The notes beneath the pieces are model-generated. The model saw nothing but the letters and a program-made list of their open reading frames with translations. It had not been told where the DNA came from and ran no database searches. Shown piece after piece: positions 25,410-37,593 of a stretch of 64,000 nt of DNA; position 1 is the first letter of the stretch; each line of letters starts with the position of its first letter. Position numbers and translations under genes: made by a program. Source of the stretch: Arcuatula senhousia (Eukaryota; Mollusca; Bivalvia; Mytilida; Mytilidae); NCBI GenBank assembly GCA_963971305.1, contig OZ020307.1:57285702-57349701 (forward strand), in the 5' to 3' direction.

Positions 25410-26845
25410 ATTCACATTTTAAAAAAGTTCTATATGCACAAACATTGTCAATTGTATGTTAAAGTAAAATCATAAATTCTACAGCGTTAACTATGATTGT
25501 TAAACAATATATTCCTCATTCTAGAAATCTTTTAACGGCAAGGATTTATATTCTACGATTCTCGAAGACAGATTCACAATTATACGTTCGCCCTTAACGA
25601 TTAATTTGAGTATTTGATTACTGCTGAATAAAATCCAACCCTGTTAAACAAAGATTCTTTTGGCTAATCAGAAGATTTGTTTTAGTCTATTTAAGAAGCA
25701 AGCAGTAGAATTTCAAAACGAAACATTTATTCTTCCAATTTGTATCTATTTCTTTCCTAAATTAGTGATGAGTTGATTTGAGTCTCATCCAGTTGACTAT
25801 CCAGATAGTATAGCTTTAGCGAACATTTCATATATTCTAACTTAACTATAGCTGTTTCCGGCTTCTTTTAATACTTTGAATTCAGTAATTCATCCAATAA
25901 AAAGTTCAGATATACATGAATATTAATTTTCCTAGATTATAATAAGATGCTTCAACAACGTCATATAAAATGTCACCAAATAGGCTCCATCACTCGTTGT
26001 ATGTCTGCTACATCTTAATGTTAAATTATATTAGAATCTGAAGGCAAGAATCCACAGTGCGGTATATTAATTACTTCAAACATCTGGCAATAAAGCAATG
26101 TCTGGTTTTAAGCGTGATTGTTAAATGAATACAGTTTTTTATCTAATATCCTTTTGAATGGATGTTGTAAATGAAATCGCTATTTAGAAAATGGGTATAC
26201 ATACGTATTCGAACATAACACTATGCGAAAACAATAAGGATTATTAGATGGTTCAGAAATCGATCTTTATCAATGAAGCAATGTTCGTTCATGTTTATTG
26301 ATACTCTCGCCCAATACTAATAAATGAAAAAAACAAAATGACGAGACTTTTTTCTCCAATATCTTTACCGCTATGTGGTTTAGTAATTATATTTTCAAGT
26401 TGATTAGCTTTAATTATATATATGTTTTTTGTGATTCTTTGATGTTTTTAATAATTTTCTTTGTAACATTGTACACCAAGATTAACTATGAATGTACACT
26501 TAAACTGATTAATAAAATGTGAAAATAAGCAAACCTCTTGCCAAAATAATTAGTATTCGTTTTAAAACAATATGTAGATAATAATTCTCGTTAGAATAAT
26601 TATCTTGATAATTTAATTAAAACAACATATACGGCCCTAACTATAAGATATGAAGTGATTACATCACCCAACACATGTATCAAGTGATATGGTTTGCTTA
26701 GTTTTTACATCAATCACTTTTTGTCTTGCATATTATTTTTTTTTATAGAATGTTCAATTTGGGAGGAGATGCTTGGGGCGATTGAACGTAAAATAGAAAA
26801 GTAAGAAAAAAATCGATTAAAATTTGGTTACTTAAAAAAATATAT
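25410..26845. other. Upstream region of the GPCR exon
   Basis: No ORF of note, no obvious repeat and no inverted structure. It would contain the receptor gene's 5' UTR and promoter if the first coding exon is also near the transcription start. No element could be identified with confidence. Confidence 0.3.
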
Positions 26846-26846
26846 A

Positions 26847-26991
26847 CAATAATAGTACACTGACTCGACATAAAATTTTTATACGGATGAGGCTTAGAAA
26901 CAGGAAAACGCGAGGGTCTCCCGAGCGTTTTCTTGTTTCGAGCCGAATTCGTATAAATACAATTTTATGTCGAGTCAGTGTACTATTATTG
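26847..26991. mobile_element. 145-bp palindrome (MITE-like)
   Basis: CAATAATAGTACACTGACTC, GACATAAAATT, GAAACAGGAAAACGC, then a short centre, and the complement back to GTACTATTATTG. The arms are ~70 bp with few mismatches. It would form a strong hairpin or cruciform. Single-hairpin MITEs look like this. No target duplication could be read because the flanks are A/T runs. Confidence 0.65.
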
Positions 26992-27059
26992 TGTTTATAC
27001 TGCAATATTTTGTATTTTCTTTGGACTAGTCTTTATCTAATAAAACACAAATAAAAAAA

Positions 27060-30000
27060 ATCGATAAATGATCCTACCGCGGGCCCCTCTCCTAATATGG
27101 TCATAACACCTGTGTCGCCAGGTAAGGGGCACACTGTATAACTTGGAATGGTTTATGTACTATGATACAAATGTTTATGGTCTAAAGTAAATTAATGTAA
27201 TGAAATTTGAAAAAAAATAAAATAAAAATAATATATTTATACTGAAGCATAAATTTAAAATTAAAAATTGAATGCTACCGTTTTTTTAACTAATATGCGC
27301 CTTACATGTAAGAATGCAGCCTAATATCATTATGCTAGAAATAAAAAAAATAAAAAATAATTGTTTTTCTTGGAATAAAATGTTATACATTTATTAAATA
27401 CATTCGGCGTTATCAAAAGTATTTAAAATTCGGGTATTCAATTCAGCGCATTAATATTTACACCTGTCAATCAAAAAGCACGTGGAGTCCGTGCAACTGC
27501 AAACTCAACTAGCTCTCTCTATATATGTTGTTTACCGGTTTATACGGATTTGATAGTAGTTGCCTACATAAATTGGGCATATTTAATTACATGATAGAAC
27601 ATCCAATTATTTCCCACCCATTTTTTAAGTTTATAGTTTTTAATTTTCTTTTAGCGCACACCTAACAAATACTTTTCTTAAATTTATCTATACGGGGATA
27701 AACGGTTAATTTAATTTTGCCGATTTCAAAATTTCAAGGAGTAACCTCTCATCAACAGCATTCACGTCAAAACATTGGAAGATCAATAACCAAAACTATG
27801 AAAATGCATTTGTACAAGTAATCAATACCAAAAAGTTCGAACAGGAAAGCCAAATCAAGGACCACGGATATCTGTATTCTAATTCCTTGCATCTGTCCTG
27901 ACTTCTCAATCCGAGTTGCATGAAAATTTTCACATACTATCCTTTTTAAAATTATATATTAAATAATTGGTGATTTATGTGGTTTTAATTGTCATTCCGG
28001 ACCATGAAAATTCTTTAACAGCATTAGGAACAAATTCGTAGAGATCTCTGCTAGAGCGAATAACACGCTTTCGATCTGTGCTCACTAATACCAATATTCA
28101 TTTTCCCACTCATACGAAAGGTTTCTTTTATTTATACATATTCATTAGAGTTTTGATTTAATTCTTTAATGTAGCCGATGTGTCCTAGAATGCACCCCCC
28201 TCCAAACCCCCCCAAAAAAAACACTGTGTATGTATAGAGGTTGTACTGCTAATTTTGTGATTTACAAATTATCAAGTTCCATAAAAAATAATATAATAAG
28301 GTATCCCTTATAAAGGGGCTTGTGTGGCGGAATCTTCATGCTTGAATACCACACTATCGGTAATTAGCCAATTACCAAATAAATTCTTCTTTTCTAAATA
28401 TTTGTACCATACTATATTCGACCTTGTTTTACAGCATGCCTCGGAAAGGGGGCGTGTACTAAAAGTGATATACTGTCACTGACCGTATATCACATATCGA
28501 TATACGGTCACTGTAATTTGACTGCTCAAATAGACCGATTGCAGTATAAAAAGCAATTCTTCGTCATCAGAATATTTTTCTCCTTATACTCTATAACATA
28601 TATAATTTTTGGAATGCTACAAGCAAAATGGGTATTCACTCCGGATTCCTTTGAGTAGAATATGCATATTCCCACAAAAAAAATTCAATATCAGCATAAG
28701 GCAAATTTTTCGCGGGAACTTGCTGTGGAGCTCTCCGCTCTCGCGGGCACTTAGTATCCGCTACGAGCTGTGCTCGCTATTTAAATGTTAATTACTAGTA
28801 TATAGCTTTAGGGGACAAAAACACTTCATATTTCTAAATCTTACTCCAGACATAATTGTATTTACTTAGTTTGCTGTTCTGAAAATAAGTAAATTCGAGT
28901 AGCACTAATCTTTTCTCCAAGAATAGCAAAGTTTATCAATATTGTGAATGGCCCATTCTATATGGTTATATAGGAGATGAAGTAGTTTTCCTAATGCACA
29001 ATAATTAAATGGTTCATTTTCTAAGTTAAGAAACCCAACGTATATACCACACCATCTAATAAAGTATTTATTCTATGCATGGTTTAAAATAAACGGAAAC
29101 TTTTTTGAGGGACGAAGCAAACGGGAGCAACCCAACTTGCCGGTGAGACACGATACGCATGCTCAATAGGGGAAGTAACTACATGTACTTTACCCACATA
29201 ATCTGACTGTAAATAAAGTTAAATTTTAATTATTTTGGTAAGCTTAAAATTCTTGACGTATTACTGGAAGGATGTGAACGGTCGGTTAGAAACAAAATTT
29301 CTCCATGAAAAGCAGAAGAAAGCGTTTAACAAAGACACTTTGCTGGCAGTGTACAACGATGGGTTGCGGCAGACTTTCGAACTAATATAATGGAAAATAT
29401 ATCGGGTATCGACCCTTTGACGATTATCATTTTTTTACGTATAAAATTTTTAGAGTGATCTGACAACTCAATTACTGTAACAGTTCAAAACTTTAAGTGA
29501 CGTCACAAACCGATTTTTAAAAGAGTATTTAAGTAGTACTCCACCTAAGAATCATGCAAAATTGAAGAAAAGAGATTCATCGATAAAAAGGCTACAGTGG
29601 TTTATTTTTAACAAAAGATAGTTCAAAGTATACAAAATAAGAAATAAATAACAATTTGCTCACAACTGTCTGGTCCTGGGAGAAATCTTGCCATTTTGTT
29701 ACAATGGTTTCTATTGAAATTATTGACAGTTTTAAGAGTTATCTCCCTTTCTTACAATTTTCCAATGCATTCTATATATTTTTTTTCTCTCAGGACCAAT
29801 GCTTGTTTGGAAAAAGAGTACAAAATATCGAATCAGGGTGCTAGTAGGAGTAACATATCAAAAATAAAGTGGTGTAGGCTTTCCACCCATGAATCGCTTT
29901 TTGCATGGTTCTTATAAAAAGTGGTACTTAATTATTTAGGCTGAAACTGTCCATTTTATTTTATATATCAATATACGAACATGTATTTTTTCATCTTGTT

Positions 30001-30110
30001 TGTAATAAGTATCCTGTTTATTGTGCATTTTTTATATGCATCACATTAGAACACTGGGTGATATACTTTCTTTTAAATGCTTCAGGGAAAAAAAACATGT
30101 GCTGCAATAA
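27060..30110. other. No supported gene
   Basis: Contains a C-run (28194-28215) and a 31-bp palindrome at 28480-28510 (TGACCGTATATC and GATATACGGTCA around a short spacer). ORFs at 28609-28791 and 29656-29917 have no recognisable motif. Confidence 0.35.
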
Positions 30111-30117
30111 AATGATA

Positions 30118-30297
30118 AATTTCGGGCGGCGGTCGAAAAAAAATTGTAACTGTTTTCTTTGTCAGTAACTACTGATCACAGGCCCATGGTATTTAATAAA
30201 CAGCATAAGCACGGGGTCCGATAACGTTGGATTCAATTTCAGGACTTTCATTCAGCTACTTCCTGTTAAACGAAATCAGGTCATTTTGACTTTGACA
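30118..30297 (-). repeat. Dispersed repeat family C, copy 2
   Basis: On the minus strand it runs from a GTCAAAATGACCTGATTTCG-like start through GGAAGTAGCTGAATGAAAG to GAAAACAGTTACAATT. It is co-linear with the copies at 9694, 43648 and 63174. Confidence 0.65.
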
Positions 30298-31194
30298 GCC
30301 TTTTTCAGATGTACATGTATAATTGTGACCCGGAGTAAACTTAACACTTAACAAAACTTTTAAACCAGCTTTCCATTCCTAAAGGGTTATTTTTATAAGA
30401 GCAGATTTTAATAACCTCTGAAATATAATTGACTAGAAATGTTTTTTTCAACGTTTCGAAATACTTTTAAAGAAGAAAAAGCTAAAATATTGGCTTTCAT
30501 TTTATGTGAAACCAATAGCCTAACCCTTTTTGTCATCATAGACAGCTATAAACTTGATAGGATTGAAATGTAATTGTCAGACTTTTCCTGTTTCCTGTCA
30601 TTTCAACTTTGTAACGATGGTCATGAAACCATGCAAGTCTTAAACATCGAATGCTATCATTTGAAAAAAAAATCGATTAAAAGAAATCTGTAACAGACTT
30701 TATAGCATTTAAGTTGAGAATGTACTTTAATTTAGTTACATAAGGAAAAAAAGCAAAATTAGCAATTTATCAATCAATCATTTATTCTGAACCATTTTTA
30801 TTAGCATTCAGTTTCATGTTTTATTTAGATAAAAAAAAAAACCAAATATACCCTCATATACCCAACCGGTCTTTAAAACTCGACGACAACAACCTGCGAC
30901 CGACTTCACAAGCTTAAGCCTTAAAATTGACCTTAATGACATTTTCAAAGTGACATAAAGGGATTACCATGGGAGAGCCTCAAACTTGTGATGTCAATTT
31001 TATAATTACTCGTCACCAATTTTCAAAAATGGCAACGCGATATTTCGAACGTGACTGTGAAGTTCGCATTTGTTGGGTTACATGTATGTCCATGTAAAGC
31101 TCAAAAGGGGCGAAAAACTGGCGAGAGAAAATAGTTTTAGTACTTGAACTTTATTCTTTTGATTTTAAATTTTCAATCCCTTCATTATTATAGA

Positions 31195-32210
31195 AAAAGC
31201 AGATGTACCAATGGGACATCCAAATGTCAAAATCCGAAAGGGCATTGACAAAACCAGCAAACACAAACAAGGAAAGGACGAAATACAGACTCCCGTGCGG
31301 GGCCCGGGTGGCGAATATGCCCGCAGCAGCGCTAAGCTTGTCGGTAAAAGTCCACTAAAGAGCACTCAGAAACCTGACATCGGGGTTAGGCCGCTTTGCC
31401 CACAAAGCGACTGGGATGTGTGCCCCAGGTGGTTGAATTGGGCAGCCCTGACATCGAGAGATGCGGGGTCGTCAGGCGATAATGCGGAAAACCTGACCGC
31501 AAACCATAGTGGTGCACTGTGTTGGGAAAAATGTAACGTTCCTCGCACGTTAAAGAACCCTGCTGCAGGTCTCGGTAAGAGTAGGACCCGTAGGATCCCC
31601 ATGCAGGAGGCAAAATTTCCCGTCCCTACCCATCACTCCTTTTTCCAGTGGCAGTCAAACCTATCCTACCCGATTGGCCTTGTGTGCCCATTTCTTCCAC
31701 TTCATCACCATTTCATGTTCATTGTATCACCATTTTCATGTTCATCTCCCGGATATAGCCGAAATCGTGCTGCTTGGGAGTAAAGCAATAACTAACTAAC
31801 TAACGAAATACAGACAACGTTTAAAGCACAGAAACACAAAAACCACTGAATATCGAATAACAATGCAAACTCTAGTCTTAATGAGAGTGAACTTAGGTGC
31901 TCCGGAAAAGTAAATATGTGCAGTTCCTGCCTGCTAAAGCACACCGGTCGCGCTGCAAATTTCCAATTCAGAGTGTCAAACCAGGTAAAGGAAGACAAAA
32001 CAACACCTTATGACAAGCTAACTCATCTGAGAGATAGAAATACCATATTGGTCTATGAGTGCATTATGTCTACTGTAAAATTTCTTAAGTGACGAAAGCA
32101 ACCCAGGAGCAACATAACCCTGTGTTAACAATTTTTGTGTCAAACGTGACGCTCTGCCAAGGAAATCGATTTAATTCCCGGCAGCTCTGGAATAACGAAT
32201 CAATTATGAT
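31195..32210 (-). repeat. Repeat family B, long copy split by a SINE
   Basis: Starts AGCAGATGTACCAATGGGAC, then AATCCGAAAGGGCA, and continues after the SINE with AACGTTTAAAGCACAGAAAC, GCACACCGGTCGCGCTG, TCTGAGAGATAGAAATACC. The same order is found uninterrupted at 53750-54100. A second, more diverged stretch of the same kind follows at about 32340-32460. Confidence 0.6.
31291..31802 (+). mobile_element. ~512-bp SINE with perfect 13-bp target duplication
   Basis: Flanked on both sides by ACGAAATACAGAC (31278-31290 and 31803-31815). The 5' end is TCCCGTGCGG, the 3' end GGGAGTAAAGCAATAACTAA with an (AACT)n tail. The tail and long target duplication show target-primed reverse transcription by a LINE partner. 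A second copy with the same 5' start lies at 37594-38089 on the minus strand, so this is a defined unit, not a randomly truncated LINE. Older fragments lie at 34018-34350 and perhaps 59050-59215. It is GC-richer than its surroundings. ORFs inside it (up to 190 codons at 31211-31783) run across the insertion boundary and are not genes. A clear tRNA-like head is not visible. Confidence 0.8.
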
Positions 32211-32892
32211 ACATAAATTTTATATACCTGAGCGGACGGATTGTTGCTACACAAGAAGGGAAAGTTGACAATTGAAAAGTTACCCGGAAGGGTAAGCAAT
32301 TCCTACTTGTTGCAACACATCCGTCGTATTGTTAATGGTCAATCTAGCGTGTCGATAAAGGACCGGTGAACAAAAACAAAAGGAAAAAAAACACCTTTGA
32401 CAAACGAACATCTGTACCCATGCGTAAGAGAGAAATCCTATATTTGTCTATGTACGCATGATGTAAACGTCCTCATCTCTGTGTAAGGTGTGGTAATAAA
32501 ATCGTTGGTTATCGAAAAATGGTTGTTCTATATTCATAAACAAACTGGAAATACATGTAGTCATTCTGACCTTTTTCAGAACCTCAGCATGGCTTTACAC
32601 TCATATATGAATAAACAATAAACAGCATTCTTTTCATTAATTTCGTTAGTCCGTATAAACGAAATAATTCTGAGTGGATGTTTCATAAAATTTAGGATTA
32701 CGTGGAACATATACATGATAAATTGATATCAAAAATTTATTTAGGCAAAGGTAGTCTTGCACGTTGGTCGGGTATGATGTTTATTAAATTGATAGCTTTT
32801 GTCAATTGCATCAACTGTAAGGTTATATAAATAACACAACGCTTTAGATGTTCGTAACCAAAACGTTTGCAATTGAATAGAATATTCTAAAA

Positions 32893-33818
32893 AGCACAGG
32901 CGTTTGGGTCCAGGATTTTATTTTATTATAAATAACGTGTACATAAAAATTTTCATCTCATCTCTATACTATTTCCACAAGGCAAGAATGTTTGAAAGTT
33001 CTAAAAATAGAACTGACGGAAACTCCCTTTTTTCTTGTAGAAATATTTTTTACCATAAACAACTAGAAAATTCTATAACTCCTTTCAGCTTAACCCTCTT
33101 TCGGAAGCAAAAGTAAAGCATGTCAGTACGTATAAATCTCACATCGGGTTTTTTTTTCCTACGAAGCGATACAAAAGATCACCACGGACGGAAGTGGCTA
33201 AAGATTTTCAAGGGAAACAGTATTCCGCCAAATAAAAGAATTTCCGAGTGACACTACAGTAAGGTAAAATCTGGGCGAGTTCGAACAAATCATTTGGCGG
33301 AAAATCAGGTCTCAATTTTATTTGAAATATTTTTACTGACGAGATGGTAGTATAATAAAACGTATCTACAATCTTGGACCCGATGTGTGTTCCATAAATT
33401 TTCAAAAAGACGTTCAGGGATAAAAAATACGTGGCTATTTCATATTCAATGATAAAATTGGAAAAAAGTAGAAGAATGTTGTCTCCCTTTAAAATTTTGG
33501 TCTACTTCCGTCCGTGGTGGTTTGTTTAGCTCGCTTCATGGGAAAAAAGATTAGATTCAAAGTCATTGCGTATTACTTCACGATAAATGTGTTCCCAATT
33601 GTGAGATTAGACTGAAAGGATTCAGAGAATCACCACTATTTCATGTAAAACATTCAATTCTATGAGAAAATATGGGGGTTTTCCGCCAGTAAATTTTGAT
33701 CTATTTTTAGATCTGTCAAACATTCTTGCCTTGTGGAAATAGTATAGAGATGAGATGAAAATTTTTATATACACGTTATTTATAATAAAATAAAATCCTG
33801 GACCCAAACGCCTGTGCT
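32893..33818. mobile_element. 926-bp element with ~120-bp terminal inverted repeats
   Basis: The left end AGCACAGGCGTTTGGGTCCA and the right end, read on the other strand, are the same for about 120 bp with only a few changes. The two ends therefore produce matching ORFs on opposite strands (32904 plus and 33807 minus), which are shadows. A second, inner inverted pair ACCACGGACGGAAGT / ACTTCCGTCCGTGGT lies at 33181-33195 and 33504-33518. No transposase is encoded, so it is non-autonomous. The near-identity of the arms suggests recent insertion or arm conversion. Flanks are A-runs and the target duplication is ambiguous. Confidence 0.8.
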
Positions 33819-34017
33819 AAAAAGGTGCTGGGGATATCAATGAAATCTATGCAATGAAAGAAACATTTGCAACTATAACCTTTGAAGTTTTATTGTAATC
33901 CTGCAATCTTGGAATAAGCATGTAATTCAACGGGCAACCATCAGACGTATATTTTAGCTGGGAAAGTCTCTCATGAGCAAATAATTTTTACGTTCTTAAT
34001 ATACATGAAAGGGTTGA

Positions 34018-34350
34018 TACATTATACAATGAACATGAAATGATGATGCACAAGGCCATTCGGGACTGCCACTGGAAAAGGAGTTATGGGTAGTATAGGG
34101 ACGGGCATATTAGCTCATGCATGGGGATCGAGACCTGTAGCGGGGTTTTGTAACGTGACATTTTTCCATCACGGTGCACCACTATGGGTTTCTGTCAGGT
34201 TTTTATCATTTTAGTCCGTCGTCCCCGGCATTTATTACGACAGGGCCGCCCATTAACCACCTGGGGCACAATCCCAGTCGCTTTGTGATTTCTGAGCGCT
34301 CTTCAGTGGACTTTTACCTACAAGTTTAGCGCTGCTGTGGGCCTATTCTA
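34018..34350 (-). mobile_element. Truncated copy of the ~500-bp SINE
   Basis: Shares ACAATGAACATGAAATGATG, CAAGGCCATTCGGG, CACGGTGCACCACTATGG, CTGAGCGCTCTTCAGTGGAC and TTTAGCGCTGCTG with 37594-38089, same orientation. Both ends are lost and it has many substitutions and small deletions, so it is older than the two full copies. Confidence 0.7.
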
Positions 34351-34354
34351 TTCT

Positions 34355-35560
34355 AATATGATTTATTCCGAAAAAAATTCTTTTGACGGTAATGGCATTT
34401 AAAACTGTACCAACTGCACAGAATTTTCAACAAGAATTCCCCCACTGGACTGCTCAACAAAGTATGGTTCTGAATCTTCTGGTTACTTTACTTTTTCCGA
34501 AGTGGACAGAACCTGCGAGATATGAAACCCGGTTATCACGAAATACTGTTGATGGAGGGAGAGGCCATATATATTCACATGGTTAGCTCAGAACATACAA
34601 TAACTTAGATTTGGGCATACATCTCTTGAATGTGTTTTTTTGCAAATACGCCTTTAAAGCATGATTTATCTGTTCAAAATCATCGTTTTCCTTTATTGTT
34701 TATTTTAAATGAAAAATTGTAAGCTTTAATATTATAAACCATAATGTGATGTTGAATAAATACACGCGACACAACCTTAATAAAAAAGGATCAGCAATGA
34801 AAAGCAGCCAGTAGAGACAGTCTTTAATGTGGCATGCGGTCGCTGCTCGTTTTTTAAATCTGCAATTTGCGCATGCGCTTCAAACAAAGCTTACATACTG
34901 TAGCAAGATACTGCCTTTATTTCACGGTACTTCCTTTGCTTGCGCCAGGTATACAAGTCACTATTTATATTCAAAACAAAATTACCGAACTTGGAGGAAC
35001 AATCTCAAAGTCCACAAGAAAAAGACAAAAACGGAAGACATACCGGAAGAATAATAAACTTTAACACATACGATATTGTAAAACTTACGATGAAGTTCAA
35101 TGTTAAAATATCGATTTAGAGGGTTTATTCAAGTATAAAAAAATGTATTTTATAACTTTGTTTTTTTTTATTTCTATGCAGCTGGTTTTCTTTTTAAGTT
35201 TTTTTTTATTCAAACATATTTAAGTTGTGATAACTGCTATTGTCTCAGCCTTTTAGAACTACAGATATATGAATGCCCCTTTGGAACTTTTTTTACTAAT
35301 TTGTCAACTACTTGCAAAAGGAGCAATAAACCTTAACAAGAAAACCTCCAATGTCTGTGATTGCAAACTATTAAAGAAACTACCTTGTACATGTACACGT
35401 TTCATCTACACTGACATTTTCACCTTGTTGAACTTTATCAATCGTAGTTTTTCAAATATATATTTTTTCGGAATTTTTTACTTCTGTTCAGGGAATAAAC
35501 GTTGTGATTCGTAAAAACCAAGAGATTTGTTTTTCTATTTTTAATAAAAAAAACTTTAGG
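34355..35560. other. Region with a family D fragment only
   Basis: At 34735-34870 (minus) there is a family D piece: GAGCAGCGACCGC, CTGGCTGCTTTTCATTG, GGTTGTGTCGCGTG. ORFs at 34383, 34827 and 35269 carry no recognisable motif. Confidence 0.5.
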
Positions 35561-35567
35561 TACTGAA

Positions 35568-36748
35568 ATGCCTTATCGATGTAATGACAATATCAAAGGG
35601 GTGGGCAATCTCTCCAGCCAACAATGTAGTGAAGTGACTGGTATGAACCTGTTTAACCCTAATGGTAGACATAAACGTAGTCATGGTCATAGACGAAGCA
35701 AACCTAGATCCGTTGCCTATCAAACTGTCACCAGATCTCTGTCCGATACGTTTGAAGATCTACTCACTTGTCTGCAACAACCATTAGGTGTTCATCAAGT
35801 TCGTACCTTTCTGTTTTCACTACGAAATTGAAAGACCTACGTGGTATTGGGTTGGAAAAAAGACCTTCTGATATATTTTCTCCTTCTTACAGACTTTCTA
35901 GTATTATGCGACATTGCCCTCTCCCGTCTTTACAAACCTGTAAGAAGTGAACCACTTAGTACTGAGGATAGAAAATTTCTCCACATTCCATTTAAGAACA
36001 AAGGAATAGACGCTATCAACATCAGCAATATCCTCAATCGTAAAGATTGCTCCACTTCTCCCTTCCTCTATGGTCCATCTGGTCATGATATCAAGGGTGA
36101 TCTAAAGATAATTGAGAACGATTTATTACATGTACGAGATGTGGTTTCCCATGGACCTAAATTCAGGCAACCACAGCGTATTAATTGGAACCATAACTTT
36201 AAGATCATCATGGACGCTGTGGAGGACTATGCCAGAGCCTGGATGAAGCGGGAAGTGGACCAAGAACCAGATCTTGAATCGCTGTCGGACTGGGTAAGAA
36301 CTATCCGATCTCTTGTACGCAGTCGAATTGACAAACTTCGGAAATGTGTTAACCCTCGGCCTCGTTCTGTATTTAGAGATCGTGAAGCTCTCGATTGTCT
36401 CTCTTCCTTACACGACAAGTATGTTGCAATACAGTTTTCGTATGTAAAGCACATTACTACAGCTGTCTGATCAAAGAGCTAGGCATTGATGGTAACTCTG
36501 CTAGTGCTACATACACTCGGACTACATTTGACAATGATGAAATCATAGCCAACCATAACTCTTTCGTGTCCTCTTTAAATATTCGTTTGAAGAAGGAACA
36601 TGAAAAGTTACCATATTTGTATTGGATACCTAAACTACACAAAAATCCGTACAAAGAAATGTATAAATCTTCATCATGTTCAACAACAGAGCTGTCCGTT
36701 CAACTTACCAAGATTTTGTCTGTTGTCAAAGGAGGGCAACAAACATAA
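35568..36748 (+). pseudogene. Penelope-like element, N-terminal and early RT part
   Basis: Open segments at 35568-35831, 35841-36470 and 36395-36748 together resemble the N-terminal half of a bivalve Penelope-like polyprotein. Visible in order: FLYGPSGHDIKGDL (about 36066), INWNHNFKIIMDAVEDYARAW, a DREALDCLSSLHDKYV block, then in another frame VFVCKAHYYSCLIKELGI, LPYLYWIPKLHKNPYK and CSTTELSVQLTKIL. At ~36425 the frame shifts, and about eight residues usually present before VFVCK are missing. The sequence stops at VKGGQQ, where the family normally continues to the next RT motifs. The element is a dead retrotransposon. It is written here only as fragments. Relation to PLE RTs is from remembered family patterns and is fairly secure. 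Confidence 0.75.
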
Positions 36749-36769
36749 TGTGAAACTATTTATAATCGT

Positions 36770-36970
36770 AGTGGATAAAGGTAATAACAACACTACCGAA
36801 CTTGAATGATCAATCTCATAGTCCAGAGAAAATAACAAAAACGAATCAGTCATACCGGAGAAATGGTGGATCGCAATGGTCCTGACTCGGTACAGGCATT
36901 TCAAACGAAATGGTGGGTTAAACCAGGTTTTATGGCGACAACCCCCCCTCTTCCATTGCAATCTTGGGAT
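36770..36970 (-). repeat. Repeat family A inside the PLE relic
   Basis: The inverted counterpart of 16890-17070: GATTGATCATTCAAGTTC-like end, CTCCGGTATGACTGATTCG, GTCAGGACCATTGCGATC, GTTTAACCCACC and CCATAAAACC on the minus strand. It lies between the two PLE blocks (36748 and 37216), where ~460 bp of foreign DNA separates residues that are adjacent in the family. Confidence 0.7.
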
Positions 36971-37215
36971 CCGGTAATGAGCATAGAACACAACATGGTT
37001 GTGAGACACATTAGGGATATTTAGGTGACCATCTCAATACAGCAGACCAGTCAAACACTTATTAAAACAATTAACCACCATATCTTTTAACTCAATTTTG
37101 AACTTTTCTACTAGTGGCTGATAACGAAGAAAGAATTTTTTTAGGGATCGTATGTGACGTATTTTTTTATAGCCCAGCTCCAAAAGTCGGTGGCGAAGAA
37201 ATCGGTGTCTGAATC

Positions 37216-37593
37216 GGAATCAACCACATGTGGATTTTAAAAAACTCATAACATTTATTAGATAATTTTAAATCTCGGTCATTTTCCGAAGTTCATTCTT
37301 TGAAAACTTTCGATTTTTCAACTTTGTTCACCACATTGCCACACGAAAAGCTAAAGTGTCGCCTAAAAAAACTTCTCGAAAAAGCTTTTTCTAATTGTAG
37401 GAACTTTGTTGTTATAGGTTAGTATTCTAAACATCTTATAAAGATAAAATCTGTTACACATTGGACCAAGTTTGCAGTATGCTTGACAACATATTTGTCA
37501 CATTTTGAGGAGAAATATTTCAGCAACAAATTGACATTCCAATGGGCACAAATTGTGCTCCTCTCCTCGCCGATTTGTTTTTATACTCTTACG
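37216..37593 (+). pseudogene. Penelope-like RT, palm region fragment
   Basis: Continues the PLE after the insertion: GINHMWILKNS, then LKTFDFSTLFTTLPHEKLK (the first catalytic Asp region, 37303-37359), FVVIG, then after a frame change MLDNIFVTF, QQQIDIPMGTNCAPLLAD and LFLYSY at 37593. There are in-frame stops after KNS and VTF, and one frameshift near 37422. A SINE follows directly, and four more residues of the same frame (ETEFI region, 38104-38117) lie beyond it. Confidence 0.8.

Noticed and set aside
29498..29505. TGACGTCA as a CRE promoter element
   Set aside because: An isolated 8-bp match with no gene start nearby; expected by chance in 64 kb.
31211..31783. 190-codon ORF on the plus strand
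   Set aside because: It starts in a family B repeat, crosses a perfect SINE insertion border at 31291 and runs through the SINE. The second SINE copy has frame-breaking differences. Not a gene.
32904..33807. Two ORFs on opposite strands with the same first 33 residues
   Set aside because: They are the two arms of the 926-bp inverted-repeat element read from both ends.
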